DNA of 64,000 bases from Epiperipatus broadwayi (Eukaryota; Onychophora; Udeonychophora; Euonychophora; Peripatidae), in assembly GCA_028023455.1 (NCBI GenBank), contig JAQFVV010000349.1, positions 715,501 through 779,500 on the forward strand, given 5' to 3'. The position numbers and the translations under genes were made by a program. This document shows, one piece after another, positions 24,460 through 33,779 of the stretch (positions within the stretch are counted from its first letter, which is position 1; each line of letters starts with the position of its first letter). The notes under the pieces are model-generated. The model was not told the origin of the DNA. It made no database searches and saw only the letters and a list, made by a program, of their open reading frames with translations.

Positions 24460-25125
24460 TAGATGTGCAGACAACAATATCTCAGGATGTCAAAAAAATC
24501 AAAATAAAAGCTGATATAAAATTGAATTCCCTTCACCTGCTAGATCAAAAGAACTATTTAAATTTTGATCAGTTAAACAATAATTTAATAGTAGTAATCT
24601 TAAATGATCAAGTAAATAAAGAACATGTTCAAAAATTATACCATATGTTTGCATATTAATTACAATTGTAATAAAATGTAATGCCCCTAAAATAGAAAAA
24701 AACTCCAGCAAGATGTATTGAACAATGACCATGAGTTAAATTACTTGATTTCAGAGATAAATCATTCATCTAGTTCCAACCTCACTTTCAATTATAGAAG
24801 ATCTTAATAATAATAAAAAATTGAAATAATCAAAACTTTAAATGATATAATCAAAGAGATGCCACATTAAGACCTCCTAATATTAATGAAATTATCAATT
24901 TCCAAATCCAACAATTATAATAGGCATTTCTATAAAAAAAAATATCACAAAAGCATAAGCTGTAACAATAATATTAAGTAGTTGTTATTTCTTAACAAAT
25001 TCCCCATTACTATTCTGCCTGAATTAATAACCTTGATGAAGTCCCATTATAGTCAATTAAATCCCTAAAATAAAATATATTATTCCAATATCCTTATGAT
25101 GTGTCAAAGATATTCATTGCAATAA
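24460..25125 (-). pseudogene. COX1: Nuclear copy of mitochondrial COX1 (numt)
   Basis: Minus strand, 5' to 3' of the gene from about 25125 down. HKDIGIIYFILG is the N-terminus. Then come GTSSRLLIQAE, a block matching [28 protein letters not shown] (here IIVTAYAFVIFFFIEMPIIIVGFGNWLISL), and ILGALHFITIVINMQTYGIIFEHV. Next is LTDQNLNSSFDLAGEGNSILYQLLFW, followed by a frameshifted HPEI. Trp positions read as TGA, which is Trp in mitochondria. About 200 of the ~510 residues of the protein remain, with an internal deletion and frameshifts, so it is a nuclear pseudogene. It is followed upstream by ND4. Confidence 0.9.
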
Positions 25126-25199
25126 AACCAAATTATTCCAATAGGAATAATAAATATATTGGAATAATAAATAATATAATTAACAATATATTTATATAC

Positions 25200-25427
25200 C
25201 AATTTAAAATTCTATTTACTCATAAACATTCTTTACTTCTATACATCAATCACTCACAATTAATACAATCCAAATCAAATTATCAATCCTATATGATCAA
25301 TTAGTGGATAAACAATGCTTTCATATCTACTTGGTGAATACAAATTATTCTTATTATCACTGCCCCAAATAAACTTAATCTTACAAATAATTTATCAAAT
25401 TTATAAAAAATCATTTTAAAAATTATT
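25200..25427 (-). pseudogene. ND4: Numt: ND4, middle-to-3' part
   Basis: Minus strand reads SLFGAVIIRIICIHQVDMKALFIH. This matches the ND4 segment usually written [24 protein letters not shown]. It continues the ND4 reading that stops at 26131; the two parts are separated by a 703-bp foldback insert. Confidence 0.85.
25413..25427. repeat. Target-site duplication (left) of foldback 1
   Basis: attttaaaaattatt here is repeated exactly at 26131-26145, on either side of the foldback. Removing the insert and one copy restores the ND4 reading. Confidence 0.85.
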
Positions 25428-26130
25428 AGTTTATTATGCGCAAGCAGATGATATAATAAGAACGTGAAAGGCTGAAACCTTTGACAGATGCACCTTAAAA
25501 ATGCTTAAATGACAGCCAATCAGATAGTAATAATGACTACACAAGGAACTCTCAATTCAAAACACAAGGCAGAGATTTTATGAGAAAAGATGGAACCCCA
25601 CCTTCTTCTCTACTTAAATTTATATATAAATAAATGAGACTCAAGCATTTTGAACTAAGAGAGTGAAGCTTTAAACACCTACACATTTAATTCACTAAAT
25701 ATTATATATAAATAAACAATGTGAAATCTTTCAATTAACTATGCAGTAATTTTCAAATCTAATGAAATGATTGTAACAAATGTAAATATATTAATTAAGG
25801 TTTTACATTTGTTACGATCATTTCATTAGATTTAAAAATTACTGCATAGTAATTCGAAAGATTTCACATTGTTTATTTATATATAATATTTAGTGCATTA
25901 AATATGAAGGTGTTTAAAGCTTCATGCTCTTAGTTCAAATGCTTGAGTCTGGCTTATTTATATATAAATATAAGTAGAGAAGAAGGTGGGATTCCATCTT
26001 TTTCTCGTAAAATCTCTGCCTTGTGTTTTGAATTAAGAGTTCCTTGTGCAGTTATTATTACTATCTGATTGGCTGCCATTTAAGCATTTTTAAGGTACTT
26101 CTGTCAAATTTTTCAGCCTTTCATGTTATT
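25428..26130. mobile_element. Foldback element 1 with inward CCAAT/TATA-like signals
   Basis: 703-bp palindrome centred near 25790. Both arms carry agccaatcag-type CCAAT boxes (25514-25522; inverse at 26067-26075), a TATATATAAATA box (about 25619-25632; inverse at 25955-25969), and the block gagactcaagcattttgaactaaga. The signals in both arms point towards the centre. There is no ORF. The right end is about 33 bp shorter than the left. It has a 15-bp target-site duplication. A related element is at 28875-29512. Confidence 0.8.
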
Positions 26131-26682
26131 ATTTTAAAAATTATTGAAAATTGAATAACACTATAACTGCCCAACTTTAATAATACCCTTGCTAAAATTA
26201 TTGATTCTGAAACTGGAGTTTCTACACAAGCTTTTGGTAATCAAATATGAATAATATATATAGCTAATTTAATAAAAATAAAAAACTATATGTATAATTC
26301 ACTATAGTATCATATACTTACTTAATATAAAATAATATCTCATCATTATAATAATTGATAAAGTATTTAAAAATCAATATATACCAATAATATCAACTAA
26401 CAAAGGGAATGATATAAATTCAAATCATTTATATAATGTACAATTCCACAGCACTATGCCAGTTATATATTGCAAATTAATTAATTAATTAATACATAGA
26501 ACACCATAAAAAAGAAAGAAACAAATAATATAAATTACAAATATAAAAAAAATATTAAAAAATGTTATAGATGGTAATAAATTAAATGTTACAGTTTTTA
26601 ACAAGAATCATATTATAATTTTTATCATTTAAACTGAAATAATTATTATTGCAAAAACTTTTTATCATAATGTATAAAATAA
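26131..26682 (-). pseudogene. ND4: Numt: ND4, middle part
   Basis: Minus strand. LFYTLMIKSF just left of 26682 continues the reading that breaks at 27555. Further on, the conserved ND4 block appears as WLPKACVETPVSESIILARVLLKLGSYSVI (usual [30 protein letters not shown]), spread over frames. Heavily decayed between. Confidence 0.88.
26669..26682. repeat. Target-site duplication (left) of HHR-B insert
   Basis: aatgtataaaataa is repeated exactly at 27555-27568, flanking the 872-bp HHR-B element. Confidence 0.85.
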
Positions 26683-26783
26683 AACAGGCAAAACTCTCCA
26701 TACAATAGTGCCACTCAATGTAAGACAGAGTAATCAATGGATGCCAGAAGGCTTCTGCATAAAATCCCTATCTAGTGCCTACT

Positions 26784-26846
26784 CATCCAATATCCCCAGA
26801 CTAGTTTCTGGCTTGTGGCCTTTGTCAGTGAGGAGCCTTGGATCTG
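26784..26846 (-). ncRNA. Family B hammerhead, G8 mutated
   Basis: Minus strand. Stems I, II, GAAAC and GTC are as in the 20522-20583 copy, but the core reads CTGACAA. The G8 general-acid position is A, so this copy is expected to be inactive. Confidence 0.7.
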
Positions 26847-27334
26847 AAAGCACTGCACCTAGATCTTAGGATCTAATGCAACCCTCCAGCAGCCACCTTT
26901 TATTTCCATTTAATTACAAAACTATGAGAATAAATTGAAAATACAATAATATTTTCAATCTAAGTTCATTAGCTTATATAGTCATATAGGTCTGAACTCA
27001 GTTCAGTAACTTTACATTTTGGTGTCTTTGGTTCTGTAATAACCATAGCCACCACTATCATACTAAATAGGATTGGTATTAATCCACCAAACATCACATA
27101 ATCACCATTTTTATGCTTGCTCATAACTGTTATTAAAACAGGCAAAACTCTCCATACAGTAGTGCCACTCAGTGCAAGCCAGAGTAATCAATGGATGACT
27201 ATATAAGCTAATGAGCTTAGATTGAAAGTATTATTGTGTTTTCAATTTTATTTTCATGGTTTTGTAGTTAAGTGGAGGTAAAAGATGGCTTCTGGTGAGT
27301 TGCATTAGATCCTAAGATCTAGGTGCAGTGCTCT

Positions 27335-27398
27335 CAGATCCAAGGCTTCTCATTGATGAAGGCCACAAGCCAGAAACTAGTCTGGAAATATTGTATGA
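27335..27398 (+). ncRNA. Family B hammerhead, C3 mutated
   Basis: Core reads TTGATGA (C3 to T), followed by intact stem II GGC/GCC, GAAAC and GTC. Stem I is partly lost (tggaaatattg downstream). C3 pairs with G8 in the active fold, so activity is expected to be impaired. Confidence 0.65.
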
Positions 27399-27554
27399 GT
27401 AGGCACTAGATAGGGATTTTATGCACAAGCCTTCTGGCATCCATTGATTACTCTGGCTTGCACTGAGTGCCACTACTGTATGGAGAGTTTTTCCTGTTTA
27501 ATAACTGTTATGAGCAAGCATAACAAATAGTGATCATGTGATGTTTGGTGGTTT

Positions 27555-27850
27555 AATGTATAAAATAACATATAAACTATTGCCTGAAGATGTACTGATC
27601 AATAACCTCAACCTATAATTAAATTAAGTGTTGGAATATTAAATATTTAATAAAATAAAAGTAAAAAATAGAGTAATATTCAATATTAAAACTATAATAC
27701 AAGAATAATACCTATTTATTCTATGTAAAAAAATCTTCAAACTAATAACTATTATTAAAACACATGTTCACATTGTTAATATGACCAAAGATATGATTAA
27801 TATATTTATTCCAAAAACAAATGTAATTCCAGTAATATATAAACTTATAT
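27555..27850 (-). pseudogene. ND4: Numt: ND4, 5' part
   Basis: Minus strand reads IPTLNLIIGWGY, then a block ending LQAIVYMLFYT. This matches the ND4 segment usually written LPTLxLIxxWGxQxERLxAGxYLLFYTL. It directly follows ND4L, as in many mitochondrial genomes. Confidence 0.82.
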
Positions 27851-28085
27851 TTAATTTAAATGCAAAGAAAATGGTATGTTAACTCTAAACCTGCTTCACA
27901 AGCAGTTAATGTTAAAAAACTAACCTTAAAAGTAACTCTTTTTTTCAACATCATTATTCAAGAAATTATTATTCCAAAATTATTTAATGTAATAAAATCA
28001 AACCTCAACAATAATTGATAATAAATGTATTCTAATTGAAATAAATAAAAATATTCCAATAATAACAAACACCATCAGAATTAAA
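27850..28085 (-). pseudogene. ND4L: Numt: ND4L
   Basis: Minus strand. A hydrophobic stretch LILMVFVIIGIFLFISIRIHLLSIIVEV is followed, after frame changes, by FLTLTACEAGLEL. The latter corresponds to the ND4L signature usually written LTxAACEASLGL. The short hydrophobic protein and its position before ND4 support the call. Confidence 0.75.
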
Positions 28086-28091
28086 AACTTT

Positions 28092-28155
28092 AACTGAATA
28101 AACATTTTATAAAATCTTAGACTTTCAAAATCTTTATTTATAATTTTCCATAGTT
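28092..28155 (-). tRNA. Mitochondrial tRNA-Ser(UGA)-like remnant in numt
   Basis: Minus strand, ~64 nt between 16S and ND4L. An anticodon arm agat-TTTGAAA-gtct gives a 7-base loop with anticodon TGA. The arm attttataaaat can form a T-like hairpin, and AACT/AGTT can pair at the ends. The D arm is not clear. This is a nuclear fossil, not a working tRNA gene. Confidence 0.4.
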
Positions 28156-28189
28156 CAACTAATTTTTTCATAAACTTCATATGATCCTT

Positions 28190-28874
28190 TCATACTAATA
28201 TAAAAATTTTGAAGATAGAAACTAATCTGGCTTATACCAATTTGAACTCAGATCATGTAAAAATTTAATAGTCAAACAGTATAATTTATACAACGATTTC
28301 AGCATATAATATTTCTAACCTAACTTCAAAGTTATAATCTCTTTTATCAATGAAAACTTTTTAAAAACAAATGCTATTATTTCTATAGTAACTTATTCTA
28401 TTATCAACAATATTAAATTCAAATTGATCATTTAAATTTTTATATAGAAATTTTCTCCTGTTTTCCTAACGAAATAATTTTATAAAGTTTAGTAGGATTT
28501 TCTCATCCCTCAATTTTATTTTAGTTTCTTCACTAAAAAGATTATTTTCAATTTTTAAATTTCATAAATCCTATTTCATTTCTCCATTCATACTAGTCTT
28601 AATTTATAAGACAAATGATTATGCTATTTTCAGATTGTCATAAATACCATAACCATTAAATTTTCATTTGGCAGACATAATCTATTTTTAAAAAACTATG
28701 TTTTTGATAAACAGTTGAAACAAGTTTTGCCAAATTTCTAAAATTAATTTTCTAAATGTATTTAATTTTATATTATATTTATTTTTCTCTTAAAAACCTC
28801 CTCCTTTTATTTCTAAATTACTAAAAATGAAATTACATTCGTATTATTGCTTTAAATCACTTAAGATGTTTTTA
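28190..28874 (-). pseudogene. 16S rRNA: Numt: mitochondrial 16S rRNA, 3' half
   Basis: Minus strand. It keeps hallmark large-subunit words in order: ctgtttatcaaaaacat near 28695-28711, tagcataatcatttgtctt near 28610-28630, and agactagtatgaatgg. It also keeps ctgtttgac, acatgatctgagttcaaa, gccagattagtttctatct and the 3' end ttagtatgaaagga. These match the universal 3' half of animal mitochondrial 16S. It is interrupted at its 5' side by foldback element 2 at 28875; a short tail of numt may continue at 29527-29580. Confidence 0.92.
28861..28874. repeat. Target-site duplication (left) of foldback 2
   Basis: ttaagatgttttta is repeated exactly at 29513-29526. Confidence 0.75.
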
Positions 28875-29512
28875 AAACCTTCAACAGATACGCTTTAAAC
28901 ATGCTTATGTGACAGCCAATCAGATGTAATAATGACATCACACGGACCTCTCAATTCTCAAACACAAGTCAGAACTATAAGAAAAAGATGGACCCACCTT
29001 CTTCTATGCCTCAATTTATATATAAATAAGCCAGACTCAAGCATTTTGAACTAAGTGTGTGAAGCTTAAATACCTTCACATTTAATCCACTAAATATTAT
29101 ATATAAATAAACAACGCGAAATCTTTTGATTTACTACAAGCAATTTTTTAAATCTAATAAAATGATATTAATAAATGTAAATATATCAAATTTATTAAGC
29201 GCAAACAGAGATTTTGCGTTGTTTATTTATATATAATATTTAGTGAATTAAATGTGAAAGTATTTAAGCTTCACACTCTTAGTTCAAAATGCTTGAGTCT
29301 GGCTTATTTATATATAAATTGAGGCATAGAAGAAGGTGGGTCCATCTTTTTTTTATAGTTCTGACTTGTGTTTGAGAATTGAGAGGTCCATGTGCTGTCA
29401 TTATTACACCTGATTGGCTGTCACATAAGCATGTTTATAGCGTATCTGTTGAAGGTTTTAGCTTTCACGTTATTACAATGTTATCTGTTTGCATTAATAA
29501 ATTTGATGTATT
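28875..29512. mobile_element. Foldback element 2 with inward CCAAT/TATA-like signals
   Basis: 638-bp palindrome centred near 29167, diverged from element 1 but with the same parts. gacagccaatcag is at 28911-28923 (inverse at 29410-29422), tttatatataaataag at about 29015-29030 (inverse near 29303-29318), and ccagactcaagcattttgaacta follows. The right half has its own short terminal inverted repeat (tcaaatttattaa...gcaaacag at ~29188-29210 and its inverse at 29486-29508), suggesting two monomers joined head to head. A 14-bp target-site duplication flanks it. Confidence 0.75.
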
Positions 29513-29574
29513 TAAGATGTTTTTATAAAAACTATATATCATTAATTTTATAAGCATTTCACTTCAAAATTTTT

Positions 29575-30112
29575 ATTCAGTGATTACTTTGGCTTGCACT
29601 GAGTGGCAATTATGTATAGAGAGTTTTTCCTGTTTTAATAACAGTTATAAGCAAGCATAGGAAATAGTGATCATGTGATGTTTATTGGCTTAAAACCAAT
29701 CCTGCCTAATAGGATAGTGGGGCTATGATTATTAAAGAACCAAAGTCATCAAAATGTACGGGTACTGAACTGAGTTCAGACTTATATGACTATATAAACT
29801 AATGAGTTTGGATTGAAAATATTATGGTGTTTTAAATTTAAGACTCATAGTTTTGTAGTTAAGAGAGATAAAAGGTGACTGCTGGAGAGTTGCATTAGAT
29901 CCTAAGATCTAGGTGCAGTGCTGTCAGATCCAAGGCTCCTCGCTGATGAAGGCCACAAGCCAGAAACTAATCTGGAGATATTGGATTAGTAGGCACTAGA
30001 TGGGGATTTTATGCACAAGCCTTCTGGCATCCATTGATTATTCTGGCTTGCACTGAGTTACAATATGTATAGAGAGTTTTGCTTGTTTTATTAGAATAGG
30101 TGGTAATGTGAT
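29575..30112 (+). mobile_element. HHR family B tandem element (454-bp monomer)
   Basis: Runs head to tail in one orientation. The ggcttgcactgag block at 29591 recurs at 30045, exactly 454 bp apart, the same period as in the 26683 copy. It therefore holds one complete monomer plus part of another, with one hammerhead between. The tail (gtgatgtctgg) borders a LINE 3' fragment. Confidence 0.8.
29928..29994 (+). ncRNA. Hammerhead ribozyme (type I), family B, intact core with weak stem III
   Basis: CTGATGA is at 29943-29949, stem II GGC-cacaa-GCC, GAAA at 29963-29966. The site is ATC instead of GTC, which breaks one of the two stem III pairs. Stem I distal pairing ATCCAA/TTGGAT is kept. All catalytic core bases are present. 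Confidence 0.7.
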
Positions 30113-30119
30113 GTCTGGG

Positions 30120-30540
30120 GTTGTTTCCAAGTAAAAAAAGTACAGCAAGTGCATCAGAATGCATACAAAGTGAAGGTAGCTGACTGGACAGCTAGTATTG
30201 CACCTCAGCTATATCTGCTTATGATTTTATTTAGGGAGATGCTGCTTTGTCTACATGTGCTTAACATCACATTATGAGCGCACGCAAGAGATGGATAATG
30301 GTATAAAAATGGTATTGTGTTTCATTCTCCCTGTAGCACAGATTGCAAAGTGGATCAATATTTACATATGACCTATGGTACCTAAGAAAATGAGATGTGG
30401 GTAGGGTATGGAGGTTAACTATCAATAAGAACCCAAAAAACTTAGGTTCTAACCATTTTTTGTATCGCTGCAGCAATTGGGCGTTGATTGATTTAGAAGC
30501 AATAGATTGTACATGTCAGTGTTCTAGTTTATCCAGAAAT
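30120..30540 (-). pseudogene. LINE C-terminal zinc-finger fragment
   Basis: Minus strand reads LQRYKKWLEPKFFGFLLIVNLHTLPTSHFLRYHRSYVNIDPLCNLCYRENETQYHF. The CxxC...H arrangement at the end of a W/L-rich segment resembles the zinc-binding C-terminus of many LINE reverse transcriptases. A related, more decayed copy lies at 44860-45330. The RT domain itself is absent. Confidence 0.6.
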
Positions 30541-31290
30541 GCATTTTGAAGATCATTTATCTATTTCAGATGTCTTTATTCATTGGGTTGAAATATATGA
30601 GATGAAATAAAAATTTTAAGTATATCTAAATAAACTAGCATAAAATGGTGTTTAAAATATATTATTATTTGTTTTATTTAATAGAATTTTAAAACAAAAT
30701 AATTAAAATTCTTCTGTCATCATTTATATATATATAATACTGATTGAGTGCTGGGATGGTTTCTAATTTAAAACAAATATTACTAAGTTATTTTAATAAA
30801 TTTTACAGGCAAAAAAAAAGGCTAATTAGTTATTCTACTGTCAATCAACTTAATTAACAATCACTACGTTTTTTTTATTTTATAGCTAAATAAGTATTAG
30901 CATTTAAGTTAAGTGAAAAATCAAAATGAGATAATTGCTTCGCTAATAAGAGTTTTAAAAAGTTAAAAGTTCAGAAAATATGATATTAATAAAAAAAAAA
31001 AAAAGTAATTAATTCAAATAAAGAAGACAAAGAGTGATTACAAAAAAAAAAGGTTAAATTAAACTCAACAATGTTTCTGACTGCCCTTTTTCCCCTCAGA
31101 AATATAATTTCAAATTTCCTCCATTATTTTGGAATAATGATGTCTCAGTGATTATATTAATTTTCTTTTGCTACTTTAAAGTTGTGTTGGCTAATTTGTT
31201 AAATAAAGTTTGTGCTTCTAAAATACATATTCTACCACATGTTAAATAATATGGATGGTTTTACGCTTTTTTTAGAGTTGACATCAGAAT
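30541..31290. other. A+T-rich spacer, no gene seen
   Basis: Only simple A/T runs and a short (AT)n tract near 30727. Confidence 0.35.
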
Positions 31291-31294
31291 AATT

Positions 31295-31376
31295 TAGTAC
31301 AGTGGTAGAGTTGTGAGTCTGGATTTCAAGGTCAGTGAATTATGGCTCTGCTCGGTACTTCCGGTCTCGAATTTCA
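31295..31376 (+). mobile_element. Possible tRNA-derived SINE head
   Basis: tagtacagtggtagag at 31295-31310 matches the tRNA A box and D arm. ggtctcgaattt at 31363-31374 approximates a B box. The spacing between them (~68 bp) is longer than in a normal tRNA and no cloverleaf closes, so this looks like a SINE head or decayed tRNA-like sequence. Confidence 0.35.
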
Positions 31377-31694
31377 TTTGAATTCCCTAACAATAAACTA
31401 TTCAATTATTTTATTCGTTTATTTATTTTATACCTCTAAGTGAGCTTAAAGGGCAAATTCTCTATGTTGTTATGGAATATTACTGCTACTCATTGTAGCA
31501 AAAATTCTTTTAAGAATTTAATTTAATAGGTTGTTTCCAGTCATGGTTGAATGATTACAAAAGATTCAGTTTAGGTTTAGAGTAATGTTTTTCTTTTTTT
31601 TTCTTTTGCATACCCCTTGGCATTCATATCCATAAATTGCACTTTTTATATCAGCAACATATTTATAATTAATATAGTTATTGTTATTTCAAAT

Positions 31695-31868
31695 TTATAT
31701 ATTGTAATTATATATTGGAATAAAAAAACAATGGTATTTCACACATACTTACATTCAAAATTTAAAAAAAAACAACAAATGAATTCACGTAAATACATAA
31801 TCAATTACATAGAAAAATTATATAGCATTAATTAATCAATACATATGTCTTTTTTCTCCCATTAGTCT
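31695..31868 (+). repeat. Direct repeat flanking a decayed LINE, left copy
   Basis: ~170 bp with about 90% identity by eye to 33208-33378, including gaattcacgtaaatacataatc and attaattaatcaatacatatg blocks. Similar to a flanking duplication or two copies of a short repeat on either side of the LINE remains. Confidence 0.7.
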
Positions 31869-32149
31869 TTTTTATATATATATACCCCTAAATGACCTAG
31901 TTTGTATGTCTAAATGTACGCACCTTTTTGTTGTGAATCATTAATATAGAAAATCAAGAAGTAATACTAACAGTTTTTGTTGCAACCAAATGCAAAAAAT
32001 GTGATGTGAGCAAAGATGAATTTTATACATCACTTTTATCAATTTAGTCAAAGATTTATTTGATCCAGAGAAACAAAAAAGGTTCATTGTGATGTTTAAG
32101 ATTATCTTATTGTGAAACAAACTTTTAATATGCTAGAATTAAAGTTAGC

Positions 32150-33150
32150 ATTATTACTACTGGTATAAAGTCTGAGACATTTCAAATAAAAATTCATATT
32201 AAACAAGGATGTTATTTTAGTGTGAATTTGTTTTAATTTCTATGTTATATTTGGAACAGTTTATATGCATATCAAGGAATATTGGAAGGGAAAGTTCTTA
32301 ATTTTAACTAATAAAAAACAAAATCTTCAGTGTTTATTTACAATATTCTGACAATTGTATTAGTCTCACTAATTCAAAGGATGTTCTATAGAATATTCTT
32401 CAAATTTTAAATGAAAGATCTTAAATATTTGGTGTAGTAATTAATATTAAAAACAATTCAGGTTTTTTTATTAGCCAATGGTGGAAGAAAATCTTCAATG
32501 TATTTTTTCTTACCTGGGATAATTATTAGGTTGAAAATATGAATCAATAATTTTGATAGCTGTTTTTGTAGGAAGTTGACTTGGATGATGAAATATTGCA
32601 GAAATATTTATTGTGGTACTACTGAGTTTAGCTAGTTTAAACATGGGTCTAATTACCTAGGATTTGTTATTTTGTCTACATTATTGTAAGGAAGTGAATT
32701 GTGTGTCGCCTGTCAATATAACACAAGGACTTGAAATTTTTTTTATTTAAGAATGCTTCATAAGATTCTAAAAAAAGTATGGCAAGTTTGTTCTTGAGGT
32801 TTCTGATATAATAAATTGGATCTATTATTGTAAGGCATATCTTTATTGAATTCAACATATAGAGAAATAAATAACAGTCTTCCTAAAAATTATTTTCTAG
32901 TGAACTTGAGCATTGGGGAAGAAAGCCCTTTTTATGTTATAAAGATTATCTTAGAAATATACAAAGAAGGTCATATAGATAGATTTTATTAAAAGAATAT
33001 GGCTAAAGGATAAATAAAATATAAAAGTTACTTTTAGGGAAGATGTTGAAGTCTTTCAAAAAAAGATTTGCTGCAAAAGAAAATGTAGAAAAGAATTTCA
33101 AAATGTCAAATTGGCCTGTGGATTGATGTTTCATAGATTGGTTTATGTAG
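32150..33150 (+). pseudogene. Decayed LINE: RT second half and C-terminus
   Basis: Read with many frameshifts. IKQGCYFSVNLF corresponds to the VRQGCxLSPxLF block, TIVLVS to DDIVLLS, and INIKNNSGFFIS to the LKINxKKTxxM block. CQYNTRT...FFYLRMLHKILKKVWQVC follows the pattern of the WTxNxxxxRRLExFxxxxxRRML region. YRKILLKEYG...INKI follows later. It appears related to the LINE at 22020-22620. Long dead. Confidence 0.5.
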
Positions 33151-33207
33151 TTATTCTAAAATTCAGTTTTATTTTTTATACTTGTATTTATTTTTCTGAA
33201 ATTGCAA

Positions 33208-33378
33208 TATGTTGTAATTATATACTGGAATAAAAAAGCAATGATATTTCATACATACTTGCATTCAAAATTTAAAAAAAAAAAAAATGAATTCAAGTAA
33301 ATACATAATCATTATATGGAAAAATTATATAGCATTAATTAATCAATGTATATGCCTTTTTTCTCCCATAAGTCAATA
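33208..33378 (+). repeat. Direct repeat flanking a decayed LINE, right copy
   Basis: See the left copy at 31695. It shares gaattcaagtaaatacataatc and gcattaattaatcaatgtat with small indels. Confidence 0.7.
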
Positions 33379-33775
33379 TAAGAGTGGAAGGAAGCTAATG
33401 GTGATGATAATGATATATTGTCTTTAGTCCTTAGCAACTACTTTTACTTATTAATAGTGATCAGAATATGTTTTAATCTGTTATATTAAATCTTGTTTAT
33501 TTAAAATGAAACTCACTTTTTTTTAAAAAATGCTGTTCAATTTATTTGGAAATAAGCAGTTTTATCAATTAAAGTTCATATTGTGATTTTAATAAATAGG
33601 TAATAAATGCTCTAGCTATTTTATCATTATTCCTAATTTATTTACAACTTAACAGAATGTTCACAGAAAAACTCAATATATATATATATAATCAATAAAA
33701 AAACTCAATATATATATAATCAATAAAGCAAGTCATATATAGTGTGACATTGCTTTTATGAGCTTATATTTACAA
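33379..33775. other. A+T-rich spacer with (AT)n tracts
   Basis: Holds two copies of an aaaaactcaatatatatat block near 33668 and 33701; no gene. Confidence 0.35.
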
Positions 33776-33779
33776 ATAT

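Larger units (their letters stand above)
26683..27554 (+). mobile_element. HHR family B element: inverted multimer inside ND4 numt
   Basis: 872-bp insert. The caggcaaaactctcca block occurs at 26685 and 27139, exactly 454 bp apart, so the left part is more than one minus-oriented monomer. From about 27198 the orientation flips and a plus-strand copy runs to the gatcatgtgatgtttggtggttt tail. It interrupts the reading LQAIVYMLFYTLM of ND4 and has an exact 14-bp target-site duplication. Both hammerheads inside carry a core mutation. Confidence 0.85.

Noticed and set aside
25516-25680. CCAAT + TATA arrangement as the promoter of a histone-like cellular gene
   Set aside because: No histone or other ORF follows, the unit is palindromic with a TSD, and a second diverged copy exists. 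It is part of a mobile foldback.
27998-28180. 60-codon minus ORF as a small protein
   Set aside because: It is a chance frame across the numt tRNA-Ser-like remnant and ND4L.
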